In this document: in pieces, positions 1 to 8,334 of the stretch
How the letters are laid out: each line of letters starts with the position of its first letter
Position numbering within the stretch: position 1 is the stretch's first letter
DNA from: Bacteroidales bacterium
Lineage (GTDB): Bacteria > Bacteroidota > Bacteroidia > Bacteroidales > VadinHA17
Direction of reading: 5' to 3'
NCBI GenBank assembly: GCA_025454815.1
Contig: JALONR010000029.1
Location: forward strand, 1-41,224
Length of the DNA: 41,224 nt
Position numbers and translations under genes: made by a program
The notes under the pieces: generated by a model
Database searches by the model: none
Told to the model about the DNA's origin: nothing
The model's input: only the letters and a program-made list of their open reading frames with translations

Positions 1-800
1 TCTTCCAGCAGGCAGGTATCGGCATTGCCGAAGCCATTGATGAGAGCCAGGATGCCATTGACCGGAAGGCAAAATCTCCCCGTGCGGATTACAGAGGGCC
101 CGCTGAGACCTCATCAGGAGATATGAAAATTGAAAAGGAACTGTGGGAAAGGTATGATTTTGACCTCAGCAACAATGCGATACTGTATGAGGGAGATGAG
201 AGTGATCCGTATAATATCCAGTTAAACTCCGTTGAAAACTATATTGCCTTCCATGTTGTCTCCCTCATGGAAAAAATAAGGAATAGCGAAGGGGCCCTTC
301 CCCTCAACTCAGTTGTTCTCGCCTGCACCCACTACCCTTTCTTTACCGGGACCTTCAGGAACGAATTCAACAGGCTCAGGGATTACCGCGAAAACGGCGA
401 ATATATCTACAGGTCGCTGATAACCGAAGACCTTATCCTGGTCAATCCTGCTGTGGAGGTTGCAGATCAGCTCTATGAACACCTGGCCTCATGTCAGTTG
501 CTGAACGGGGGAACTGGCGGCGGAAGCGAATTCTATATCAGTGTACCCAGCCTTACCAATAAACAGGCTGAACTCCGTGATGACGGCTCCTTCACATACG
601 ATTACAAATACGGACGGAGGGCAGGCGAGATCCGGGAATACGTGAAAGTGGTACCCTTCAGCAGGAGATCAATTCCCGGGGATGTGCTGAAACGGCTGTC
701 GGTACAGATACCAGAGGTATGGGATCTGATCACGGAATTCAGCGCCACAAGCCCGAAGACAGGCTACCTTGCCCCAGGGGAAAGAATTGAAGGCGAATAA
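1..800 (+). CDS. Asp/Glu-racemase-like protein, 5' end cut off by the window
   Basis: The reading frame is open from base 3 of the window, so the true start lies upstream; the ATG at 123 is internal. The segment VVLACTHYPFF (Cys codon near 324) is the second catalytic-cysteine motif of the glutamate/aspartate racemase (MurI) family, whose members interconvert L- and D-amino acids by a two-cysteine mechanism. The first catalytic Cys would be in the missing N-terminal part. After this motif, 'LVNPAVEVADQLYEHL' resembles the end of the racemase core. The remaining ~100 residues (a Gly-rich stretch, then a charged tail) are longer than in ordinary MurI, so this may be a racemase-like relative rather than the cell-wall enzyme. 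A short gap (31 nt) separates it from the next gene. Family assignment is good; substrate is unknown. Confidence 0.75.
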   Translation, partial: FQQAGIGIAEAIDESQDAIDRKAKSPRADYRGPAETSSGDMKIEKELWERYDFDLSNNAILYEGDESDPYNIQLNSVENYIAFHVVSLMEKIRNSEGALPLNSVVLACTHYPFFTGTFRNEFNRLRDYRENGEYIYRSLITEDLILVNPAVEVADQLYEHLASCQLLNGGTGGGSEFYISVPSLTNKQAELRDDGSFTYDYKYGRRAGEIREYVKVVPFSRRSIPGDVLKRLSVQIPEVWDLITEFSATSPKTGYLAPGERIEGE

Positions 801-804
801 ACAT

Positions 805-812
805 TACATTTG
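805..812 (+). promoter_or_regulatory. Candidate Bacteroidota -7 promoter element
   Basis: TACATTTG fits the Bacteroidota -7 consensus TAnnTTTG and ends 19 nt before the ATG at 832. A TTG lies at 787-789, but the 15-nt spacing is shorter than usual. Only the -7 match is convincing. Confidence 0.3.
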
Positions 813-831
813 TGTATAAATAGATCATGCT

Positions 832-1938
832 ATGAAAAGGTTCTTTCTGATTATCACGGTTTTTTTCATTTCAGTTTCGCTATTTTCCCAGGATTTCTTC
901 AGAGGCGGCTTCAGCAAGGAAAAGAAGTACGTTATCCTTGTTAATCCAACTGCCGGCAACATTGGAGTGGTAACCTTCCTACTGGACAAAGGGATCCTCA
1001 ATGCCGATGCCGAAATAATTGACTTCGTGGGTGTTTACCACTCAAGCCAGGAATACGACTTCAGTAAATCTGCCGAGTATATTGCCGCTAATGGCCTGAC
1101 AAGGTTCCACCTGCATGAGGTGAACGCACCACTTACGGAAGAAATGGTTTACAAACAGAATCCGTGCAGTGACGACTTCAGGAAGATCTTCAGCAACTCT
1201 GTCGGAATCATCTTTTTCGGAGGGCAGGACATACCTCCGGCTGTATACGGACAGGAGAACTGGTATTCAGAAACCACCGATCCGGGGCGGCACTATTTCG
1301 AAGTAAGCTTCCTCTTTCATTTGCTTGGTAGTGCACGCAACACAGCCCAAAGACCCCTGCTGGAAGAAAACCCCGACTATATGGTTACCGGTTTCTGTCT
1401 TGGCCTTCAGTCGATGAACGTTGCTGCTGGCGGTACTCTCTGGCAGGATATCCCTGCCCAGGTCTACAATAGTACAAAACCAGAGACGCATGTGCTGATT
1501 GACCGCAAAAACCTTCACCGGAACTACTGGCAGAACATCAGGGATGACAAGGATTTCATGGGCATTAACATGCATCCTGTAAGGTTCACTGAAAACATGT
1601 TCTTCGGAAAAAGGGTAAAGGTTTCGCGTAAGATGCAGCCAATGGTTTACAGCAGCCATCACCAGGCTATAAAGGATCTGGCTCCGGGCTTCTCCGTAAC
1701 TGCTGTTTCAGACGACGGTAAAATAGTGGAGGGTATCTCACATAACCGTTACCCGAATGTTTTTTCCGTGCAGTTCCACCCGGAAGTTTCAGCTCTATAT
1801 GAGGATCGTGCCATGGTGAAGTTTGCTCCTGATGACAATCCTGCCACCCTCCATTCGATGTTGGATAAAAACAGCCTGAAATTCCACAGGAAATACTGGG
1901 GGCACATATCCGGGGTGATAATGGAAAATGCTGAATAA
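832..1938 (+). CDS. Exported class I glutamine amidotransferase-fold hydrolase (peptidase C26-like)
   Basis: 368 residues. The first ~19 form a Sec signal peptide (Lys-Arg, then a Phe/Ile/Val-rich core ending in FSQ), so the protein is probably periplasmic. The core carries the class I glutamine amidotransferase triad: nucleophile Cys189 in GFCLGLQSMN, and His316/Glu318 in QFHPEVS. 'FFGGQDIPP' (~129-136) and 'SSHHQAIKDL' (~274-283) match the gamma-glutamyl hydrolase/PuuD branch (peptidase C26), which cleaves gamma-glutamyl bonds instead of feeding ammonia to a synthetase. No synthetase domain is fused. Export is unusual for this fold in bacteria. The upstream racemase-like gene hints at amino-acid or peptide metabolism, but that is inference. 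The gene converges on the kelch lipoprotein gene with only 13 nt between stop codons. Confidence 0.8.
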   Translation: MKRFFLIITVFFISVSLFSQDFFRGGFSKEKKYVILVNPTAGNIGVVTFLLDKGILNADAEIIDFVGVYHSSQEYDFSKSAEYIAANGLTRFHLHEVNAPLTEEMVYKQNPCSDDFRKIFSNSVGIIFFGGQDIPPAVYGQENWYSETTDPGRHYFEVSFLFHLLGSARNTAQRPLLEENPDYMVTGFCLGLQSMNVAAGGTLWQDIPAQVYNSTKPETHVLIDRKNLHRNYWQNIRDDKDFMGINMHPVRFTENMFFGKRVKVSRKMQPMVYSSHHQAIKDLAPGFSVTAVSDDGKIVEGISHNRYPNVFSVQFHPEVSALYEDRAMVKFAPDDNPATLHSMLDKNSLKFHRKYWGHISGVIMENAE

Positions 1939-1951
1939 AAGCAGAAATCCG

Positions 1952-3967
1952 TCAGAAATCCAGGGCAGACGGGTCAAAAACCCAGAAATCATTGAGTTCG
2001 CTTCCATTGTTTCCGGTAAGCACATAACCCTGACCACCCAGGGCGAAAGCACCGGCCGATGTCCTGCCCTCCCCGGGAAAGTCAGATAACCTTTTCCACC
2101 TGTCATTTACCGGGTCATACTCCCAGAAATCCTTCAGGTACTGACCGGATGAAGAGTACCCCAGGCCAACGTAACCTTTGCCGTTAGGAAGGAAAAATGC
2201 GACGGCCGAGTTCCTTGCCACACCCGGAAAAGTGGCCCTGGCCTCCCATTTGTTTTCTGTCGGGTTATAGCGGTACCACATCGTTGTATTGGTGGTGCCC
2301 TTCTCCTTACCTATCCCGAAATAACCGTAGTTTCCATCAGAGAAGGCCACACCCCTCTGAAAGTAATAACTGTTTATGTCTGCAATAAGGCTCCAGCTGT
2401 CCGATGCCCGGGTATACCTGTATGTGGCGGTATTCTTTAAAATATAAAGTGTTCCGGCAATTTCAAAACCGGCACCCTTGCCGTCATAATAGAATGTGGG
2501 CAGCGGTGTCATAGTCTCCCAGCCGTCTGATACCGGGTCATAGGAATATATAGGGCATCTCGGGTAATCAAAAATCTCAAAGTCGGCCATGTAACCTATG
2601 CCGGGCAGGGCCAGTCCGACTACCTCCGTGGTAGCACGCGGGAAGTTGTTCCGGGAGGTCCATTCGCCGTTAATTCCATCGTACTCCCACATGTCCCCGA
2701 GCAGTTCCTCACCGTTGGATCCTGTACCTGCATACGCCTTTTCCCCAAGCACAAATGTTGCAATATCGCTGCGGCCAACCCCCGGAAAGTCAGACAGCCT
2801 CTTCCACTGGGTCCTGAGCTCTATAAGGTCGGATAATATAACCGGCTGATCATCAATCGTTGTAATTGTAACATCACAGGTTCCCGGCTCCAGCATCCAT
2901 GGAACAAGTATTCTAAGGGCTGAACCGGTGCTGGAAACCGTAATGGCATCCTCGCCACCTACCGTTACCCGGTTCAGGGAAGCAACGGGATTGAAACCGG
3001 TACCAAGAAACGTAAGTGTATCGGCTGAGTGAAGAATCAGGGGAGCGGCGCTTTCAATGTTCACCTGTTTTAATGTAAATTGATCAATATATGATGCTGT
3101 TCCCCAGCTTTTAACCGAAATAGTAGCAGGAGACCTGGTGTTTGCGGAAGGGACTATCACCCTGTAATAATTGCTGTTGATCTCGATTATTTCCGCACTC
3201 ACATCATTGAAGTAAACTGAAATATGTTCACTCAAAGCGCAAAGCCTGTCGCCGTACAGGGTGATGGTATCACCATATGATGCACTGACAGGTGCAAAAA
3301 GGGTTGGATTCTCCCTTACCACCTCATAGGTTGCACTCGATGATGAGGCTATTCCCGAAACCTTTACCCTTATGGTCTTATTACCGTATGAAGTGAAGGG
3401 GACCACAAACCGCATCTCGTCTTCATCTGACCACAATACATTAAGCACCTCTGAATCAAAGAGAACTTTATTATTTTCACTTATGGATGAGAAAAAGCCG
3501 CCCTTAATAACAACAGTATCTCCGGCCATTCCACTGGCAGGTGTTATTGAGCTTATATCCGGGCCCAGGCCTCCTGCACCGGTGAAAATCAGCGTTTCTC
3601 CATAGACCAGTTGCGTACTCGTCTGGATAAATGCCTTCAGGTAATACTTTTCGCCGGTGAGAATATCAGACTGAGTGATGAACTCAAATTTCCCGGTTTT
3701 TTCAGCCGGTCCCAGAAATACATGGAATGTCTTCTCAAAAGAAATATATTCTGACGTTGACCATGTGAATCCGTGTTGAATTACCTCTTCCTCACCGGTT
3801 GCCAGAATTGCTCCGGTGAAATGGGCACCGATATTATCCAGGACTGTCACGCCTGTGGTTTGTACCTCGGGAATACCTTTATAATGATATTGCTCCCTGC
3901 TGCATGACCATGCAATTGCGATAACCAGCAGACCCGGCATCAGTTTATTGAACGATAACTCTTTCAT
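1952..3967 (-). CDS. IPT/TIG- and kelch-repeat surface lipoprotein
   Basis: 671 residues. The N-terminus has a hydrophobic segment followed by Cys22 in 'IAWSC', a plausible but imperfect lipobox (Trp at -2), so it is likely a lipoprotein of the cell envelope. Residues ~27-130 look like a fibronectin-type beta-sandwich ('QHGFTWSTSEYISF'). Residues ~134-385 hold about three IPT/TIG immunoglobulin-like modules; 'SSITPASGMAGDTVVIKGGFF' type openings recur ('APVSASYGDTITLYGD', 'LILHSADTLTFLGTGF'). Residues ~388-671 are kelch-type repeats with recurring 'W..L.DFPG.GR', 'GYVGLG' and 'DFWEYDP.ND.W' blocks, expected to form a beta-propeller. It lies 3 nt downstream of the beta-barrel gene, so the two are very likely co-transcribed and may work together at the outer membrane. 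Binding partner or ligand is unknown. Confidence 0.82.
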   Translation of the reverse strand: MKELSFNKLMPGLLVIAIAWSCSREQYHYKGIPEVQTTGVTVLDNIGAHFTGAILATGEEEVIQHGFTWSTSEYISFEKTFHVFLGPAEKTGKFEFITQSDILTGEKYYLKAFIQTSTQLVYGETLIFTGAGGLGPDISSITPASGMAGDTVVIKGGFFSSISENNKVLFDSEVLNVLWSDEDEMRFVVPFTSYGNKTIRVKVSGIASSSSATYEVVRENPTLFAPVSASYGDTITLYGDRLCALSEHISVYFNDVSAEIIEINSNYYRVIVPSANTRSPATISVKSWGTASYIDQFTLKQVNIESAAPLILHSADTLTFLGTGFNPVASLNRVTVGGEDAITVSSTGSALRILVPWMLEPGTCDVTITTIDDQPVILSDLIELRTQWKRLSDFPGVGRSDIATFVLGEKAYAGTGSNGEELLGDMWEYDGINGEWTSRNNFPRATTEVVGLALPGIGYMADFEIFDYPRCPIYSYDPVSDGWETMTPLPTFYYDGKGAGFEIAGTLYILKNTATYRYTRASDSWSLIADINSYYFQRGVAFSDGNYGYFGIGKEKGTTNTTMWYRYNPTENKWEARATFPGVARNSAVAFFLPNGKGYVGLGYSSSGQYLKDFWEYDPVNDRWKRLSDFPGEGRTSAGAFALGGQGYVLTGNNGSELNDFWVFDPSALDF

Positions 3968-3970
3968 TTT

Positions 3971-5188
3971 TTAAAACAATATGCCTGCCGTGAGGCCGAT
4001 TGAACTCATTGCTGAAAAGTCTTCAATATAAGACAGGAAACGGTATTGAATATGGCAATAAAAATCACCGGAGTATCTGAATGCGGTTTTAAATCCTGCT
4101 CCTGCATTGAACCCAAACCATGGTTCGCTCCAGTTGCCGGTATATATTGTTTCAGGGACAATCAAGCCGGGGGTCACCCTATCCACCTCCATCCGCTGAT
4201 CAGAAACAATGTTTTTCTGAAGGGAGAACCCTCCTGAGAACAGAGGCCTGAATCTTCCGGAAGGCCATGCATATGTCATCCTGATGACTCCCTTCAGCAC
4301 GGTATGATTGAGGTGAGCCTCCAGGTAGTTTTTTGTCGTGTTGTATTCGGTTATTCCGAAACCATAGAAGTATCTCCTCCCGAGTGAAATATCTGTCGAG
4401 ACCGATAACCGCTCGTTGATTCCCGGATTAGAAATCTCCATGCTGAATCCGGCAGAAGGATAGTAAGTAGGACTGTAGTCGAGTCCGGCAAACATTGTCT
4501 GTCCCTTGATTTTCAGAAACTCTGCCTGCCAGTTAACAAATGGTGCAAACCTTAACCGGACAGCCTGATATGATTTAATAAACTTTATACATGGTTCACC
4601 CGTGCAGACAATCTCATGATACCGTTGAATAAGTTTCACAAGCTCATTCTGTTTCAGACTCAACCTTTCAATGTCAGGAGATAGTTCAGGTGCATCTGAC
4701 ATTGCGTATCTCAGGGTCCCGACATAGTACTTTGTCCTTATTATTCCCTTTCCCAACTCAGGATCCGATACCATCCGCTGTTTTTCAGTCAGGCCCAGGA
4801 ATTCACCTTTCGCCGTCTCAACAAAATAGTAGGAGTCATTGTCGGCTGACCGATAGTAAAAGAGGTCCAGGATGCCATCAAGGAGAACCTCCATGAAGAA
4901 TAACTGATACCCGGACTCTGAATCAACGCTCTTTGACAGGTAGCGCCTCCCATCCTCAAAACCATAACCGAGGAGAGAACCCGGTTCAAATGTCACCGCT
5001 TCAGCAACAGGTCCCTCTGTGAAAGTACAATTGGCACTATTGTACCTGTCACCCCGTAAGTCAACCAAACCATGCAGGGTATCACCTTCAACAGTAATAA
5101 TGTATCCCTTTTTGAAATTAGCCTGACCGGAGAGAACCGGAATGGTAATACAAAGGAAAACAATGGGTAGTATTGTCTTCTTCCACAT
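3971..5188 (-). CDS. Outer-membrane beta-barrel protein (PorT-like)
   Basis: 405 residues with a Sec signal peptide (MWKKTILPIVFLCITIPVLSG). The first half is a soluble-looking domain beginning 'KKGYIITVEGDTLHGLVDLRG', a pattern common in Bacteroidota envelope proteins. From ~residue 210 on there are alternating aromatic/hydrophobic strands separated by polar turns ('RLRFAPFVNWQAEF', 'FGFNAGAGFKTAF'), and the chain ends in 'IGLTAGILF' with a C-terminal Phe, typical of outer-membrane barrels. It is the first gene of a two-gene unit with the kelch lipoprotein. I do not recognise a specific function. Fold prediction is fairly secure, role is not. Confidence 0.7.
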   Translation of the reverse strand: MWKKTILPIVFLCITIPVLSGQANFKKGYIITVEGDTLHGLVDLRGDRYNSANCTFTEGPVAEAVTFEPGSLLGYGFEDGRRYLSKSVDSESGYQLFFMEVLLDGILDLFYYRSADNDSYYFVETAKGEFLGLTEKQRMVSDPELGKGIIRTKYYVGTLRYAMSDAPELSPDIERLSLKQNELVKLIQRYHEIVCTGEPCIKFIKSYQAVRLRFAPFVNWQAEFLKIKGQTMFAGLDYSPTYYPSAGFSMEISNPGINERLSVSTDISLGRRYFYGFGITEYNTTKNYLEAHLNHTVLKGVIRMTYAWPSGRFRPLFSGGFSLQKNIVSDQRMEVDRVTPGLIVPETIYTGNWSEPWFGFNAGAGFKTAFRYSGDFYCHIQYRFLSYIEDFSAMSSIGLTAGILF

Positions 5189-5252
5189 AACATGTTTAAT
5201 TAAAATCAGACAGTTTCATATAACTCACAATCTCTCTTCAGGTCAGAGAAAT

Positions 5253-5288
5253 TGTTCATGATAGTTCCTCGTCCGGCAGGCATGAACA
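5253..5288. repeat. Inverted repeat between pntB and the beta-barrel gene
   Basis: TGTTCATG (5253-5260) and CATGAACA (5281-5288) are perfect 8-nt inverted copies separated by 20 nt. The repeat lies downstream of pntB and upstream of the barrel gene, both on the minus strand. There is no T-run to make it a clear terminator. It could be an operator or a chance match. Confidence 0.3.
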
Positions 5289-5360
5289 GGACCAGGCACC
5301 GGTTTATTGCCACTCCACGGTCTCATCCCCGGCATCCGCTCTCCCGATCAGGCTGATTAC

Positions 5361-5401
5361 TGCCTTCTGCCTATTGCCTTTGCCTATTGCCTGTTGCCTG
5401 C
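5361..5401. repeat. Degenerate heptanucleotide tandem repeat (TGCCTNN)
   Basis: Six head-to-tail copies of TGCCT plus one or two variable bases (unit ends TC, AT, T, AT, GT, GC); five units are 7 nt and one is 6 nt. The tract sits immediately beyond the pntB stop codon, outside coding sequence on the minus strand. It is a simple-sequence tract, not CRISPR. No function can be assigned. Confidence 0.8.
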
Positions 5402-5405
5402 CACC

Positions 5406-6842
5406 CTACAGTGCCTTCACCTCTCCCGCCAGCGCCTGGAGCGTTGTCTTTGCGTCGCCGAAAAGCATGCGGGTCTTGTCATTGAAGAAGAGCATGTTTT
5501 CAATTGCAGCGTAACCTTTACCCATCCCGCGCTTCATCACAATAATGTTTTTTGCCTCCCGGGCCCTGACAATGGGCATTCCATATATCGGACTCGAAGG
5601 ATCATCCTCGGCAGCAGGGTTGACAACGTCATTGGCGCCGATAACCACAACCACGTCCGTATTGGGCATGTCAGGATTGATTTCATCACTTTCAATGAGC
5701 TGTTCATACGGCACATCTGCCTCTGCAAGAAGCACATTCATGTGCCCTGGCATTCGTCCCGCCACGGGATGGATGGCATACCTCACCTCCACCCCTTTCT
5801 CCTCGAGCAGCTTATCAAGCTCATGGCATATATGCTGGGCCTGTGCAACTGCCAGTCCGTAACCGGGAACAATAACCACCTTTTTCGAGTAGCTGAGCAA
5901 CACCGCTGCATCGGAAACAGTTATCTCCTTAATGGTGCCGGCAGCACCTGTAACAGCTGCACCGCCTCCCCCGAACACACCTATAATGACATTCAGCAGA
6001 GACCGGTTCATTGCCTTACACATAAGTACAGTAAGTATTGTACCCGCCGATCCGACCAGGATACCGCCTGTCAGCATTGCCTGGTTATTGTAGAGGAATC
6101 CGCCCATGGCAGCCGCCACACCGGTAAAGCTGTTAAGGAGTGATATGACCACAGGCATGTCTGCCCCGCCGATGGGCATGACAAACAGAACACCATAAGC
6201 CACAGCCACAACAAAGAGGATTATTATCAGGTGCGTCAACTCGGCTGATGCAGCAACATCGCGCGTCATTATGAATGCCATGAAGCCTATTATAAATGCC
6301 AGTATTGTCAGGTTGACATACTTCATTGCCTTCACCCTGAGATCACCAATCCAGCCGTCAAGTTTGCCGAAGGCGATCATACTGCCGGCCCACGAAACCG
6401 ACCCGATGACCAGTCCGAGAAGAATTGCCAGCACATGACCGTTTGCCATTCCTGACTTCATCATCAGCTCCTGGCTGATATGAGGGAACTCCATCATCGA
6501 AATAAGTGCGGCCGCCGCACCTCCCATTCCATTGAAGAATGATACCAGCTGAGGCATGGCAGTCATCTTCACCCTCACCGCAATCAGCCAGCCTATGACC
6601 GTCCCTACGGCCATGGCACCAATAATCCAGCCAATATTGCCAATGGGCATTCCATCCTTTTCATGAAATAACAGGGTGTCCGCTATTGCCAGGATCATGC
6701 CAATGGCAGCAAGAAAATTGCCCCTCCTGGCGGTTAGGGGGTGACTTAGCATCTTAAGCCCCAGGATAAAAAGTACCGAGGCAAGAATATAGGAGATCTC
6801 GAGCGCCGAGAGACCTGCTGAAAACCGGGTAACGTCGTTCAT
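5406..6842 (-). CDS. pntB: NAD(P) transhydrogenase beta subunit
   Basis: 478 residues, normal length for PntB. The enzyme couples proton entry across the inner membrane to hydride transfer from NADH to NADP+, making NADPH. The first ~270 residues are strongly hydrophobic with several membrane helices (for example 'ILASVLFILGLKML', 'LTILAFIIGFMAFIM'). The soluble domain III at the C-terminus binds NADP(H): 'VVIVPGYGLAVAQAQH', 'YAIHPVAGRMPGHMNVLLAE', 'VVVVIGANDVVNPAA' and 'GKGYAAIENMLFF' are family signatures. It is the last gene of zwf-pgl-pntAA-pntAB-pntB, 37 nt after pntAB. Identification is secure. Confidence 0.97.
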   Translation of the reverse strand: MNDVTRFSAGLSALEISYILASVLFILGLKMLSHPLTARRGNFLAAIGMILAIADTLLFHEKDGMPIGNIGWIIGAMAVGTVIGWLIAVRVKMTAMPQLVSFFNGMGGAAAALISMMEFPHISQELMMKSGMANGHVLAILLGLVIGSVSWAGSMIAFGKLDGWIGDLRVKAMKYVNLTILAFIIGFMAFIMTRDVAASAELTHLIIILFVVAVAYGVLFVMPIGGADMPVVISLLNSFTGVAAAMGGFLYNNQAMLTGGILVGSAGTILTVLMCKAMNRSLLNVIIGVFGGGGAAVTGAAGTIKEITVSDAAVLLSYSKKVVIVPGYGLAVAQAQHICHELDKLLEEKGVEVRYAIHPVAGRMPGHMNVLLAEADVPYEQLIESDEINPDMPNTDVVVVIGANDVVNPAAEDDPSSPIYGMPIVRAREAKNIIVMKRGMGKGYAAIENMLFFNDKTRMLFGDAKTTLQALAGEVKAL

Positions 6843-6879
6843 AGGATCTGTTTTTGAGAATGCGAGTGATTAGGCTGCG

Positions 6880-7182
6880 TTACTTTTTTTTCTTGAACAT
6901 TTCCAGCATTCTGTCTGTAACAACGAACCCGCCGACCACGTTGAGAGTTCCCAGGACAACTGCGAGGAAGCCAAGTATCATGGCACCGGTAGTCTCGGCA
7001 TGTCCCATAACAATGATTGCTCCAATGATTACCACCCCGTGAATGGCGTTTGCGCCTGACATAAGCGGGGTATGAAGTATTGCAGGCACATGGCTTATCA
7101 CCTCAATGCCAAGAAAGACAGACAGGATCACCATATATATTGTGCCCCTGTTGGCCATGAAAAATTCCAGGATTCCTTCCAT
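6880..7182 (-). CDS. pntAB: NAD(P) transhydrogenase alpha subunit, membrane part (PntA2)
   Basis: 100 residues with three predicted membrane helices (about 12-32, 45-62 and 66-88). 'SHVPAILHTPLMSGANAIHGVVIIGA' is the conserved signature of the membrane domain that in E. coli is fused to the C-terminus of PntA. Here it is a separate gene, as in Rhodospirillum rubrum-type split enzymes. The Lys-rich tail (FKKKK) is expected on the cytoplasmic side. It starts 11 nt after the pntAA stop. Confidence 0.95.
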   Translation of the reverse strand: MEGILEFFMANRGTIYMVILSVFLGIEVISHVPAILHTPLMSGANAIHGVVIIGAIIVMGHAETTGAMILGFLAVVLGTLNVVGGFVVTDRMLEMFKKKK

Positions 7183-7193
7183 ATTCAGTTTTG

Positions 7194-8321
7194 TTAAATA
7201 TCAAGTAACTGTTTAACTCTGGGGCTTAAATATTCTCCGCCATGTACGGCTGTGGTTCCGGCAACTATCTCATCTGCAAAGTCAGGGTTGACATTGCCTT
7301 TGCCGTCAGTCATAATCTTCAGAAGGTTCACAACATTATTGCCGAACATCCTGCTTGCGTCTGACGACATTGATGAGGGATATTCAGAGCGACCTGCGAT
7401 GGTAACTCCGTTTATAACCACCGTTTTGCCGTTTTCCGTCAGCTCGCAGTTCCCTCCTGATGAGGCAGCAAGGTCAATGATCACAGATCCCGGTTTCATT
7501 CTTGATACCGTTTCCTTATGCACGAGCACAGGGGCTCTCCTTCCCGGAATCTGAGCCGTGGCGATTATCACATCAGCGGCAACGGCGCGCTCCTGTATCA
7601 GTTCCTGCTGTCTCTTTTTAAAATCTTCGCTCTGCTCCACAGCATATCCGCCTGCTGCGGCATCCTCCCTGGCACCATCCACCTGAATAAACTTTGCTCC
7701 GAGGCTTTTTACCTCATCCTTCACGGCCGATCTGACATCAAACACCTCCACTACCGCACCAAGCTTGCGTGCAACGGCAATGGCCTGGAGTCCTGCCACA
7801 CCCGCTCCCAGGATAAGTACCCTTGACGGCTTTATGGTTCCGGCAGCCGACATGAACATCGGGAAGAACCTGGGCAGAAGCGATGCGGCCTCAAGCACAG
7901 CCTTGTAGCCGGATACAGTGGCCATCGAGGAAAGGATATCCATTGACTGGGCGCGGGTGATACGGGGCACAAGATCCAGAGCCATAATGGTCAGGCCCTT
8001 CTGCCGGGCTTTCTCCAGCCAGTTCCTGTTGACAACAGGGTCAAGAACAGTGAAGAGCAGCTGCCCCTCCCTGAACATCGGCATATCACCCTCCGGCGGA
8101 GGATTAATGGTAAAGAGTATGTCAGCCCCGGAAATAACCTCTTTCCTGGTGGCTGTTGATGCTCCGGCTGAATTGTACTGTTCATCAGAGGCAAAAGCCC
8201 CTGTTCCGGCTCCCGACTCAACAAGGACTTTCAGTCCGAGTTTAATAACGGCTGCCGTTTCGGCGGGAAGCAGGGCGACCCTTTTTTCGTCTCCTGATTC
8301 CCTGAGAATTCCTGCGATCAT
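7194..8321 (-). CDS. pntAA: NAD(P) transhydrogenase alpha subunit, NAD(H)-binding part (PntA1)
   Basis: 375 residues, related to alanine dehydrogenase. This soluble domain I binds NAD(H) and passes hydride to the NADP site of PntB. Diagnostic segments are the N-terminal 'ESGDEKRVALLPAETAAVIKLG', the Rossmann loop 'VLILGAGVAGLQAIAVARKLGAVVEVFDVR' (~168-197), and 'RRAPVLVHKETVSRMKPGSVIIDLAASSGGN'. The membrane helices found at the C-terminus of fused PntA are absent and are supplied by the next gene. It follows pgl by 13 nt. Confidence 0.96.
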   Translation of the reverse strand: MIAGILRESGDEKRVALLPAETAAVIKLGLKVLVESGAGTGAFASDEQYNSAGASTATRKEVISGADILFTINPPPEGDMPMFREGQLLFTVLDPVVNRNWLEKARQKGLTIMALDLVPRITRAQSMDILSSMATVSGYKAVLEAASLLPRFFPMFMSAAGTIKPSRVLILGAGVAGLQAIAVARKLGAVVEVFDVRSAVKDEVKSLGAKFIQVDGAREDAAAGGYAVEQSEDFKKRQQELIQERAVAADVIIATAQIPGRRAPVLVHKETVSRMKPGSVIIDLAASSGGNCELTENGKTVVINGVTIAGRSEYPSSMSSDASRMFGNNVVNLLKIMTDGKGNVNPDFADEIVAGTTAVHGGEYLSPRVKQLLDI

Positions 8322-8334
8322 AAACGAAATGTTA

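Noticed and set aside
5361..5401. CRISPR array
   Set aside because: Units are 6-7 nt without spacers and there are no cas genes.
5307..6143. 278-residue plus-strand reading frame opposite pntB
   Set aside because: It is antisense to a conserved gene, is rich in His and Cys with no family resemblance, and runs through the simple repeat.
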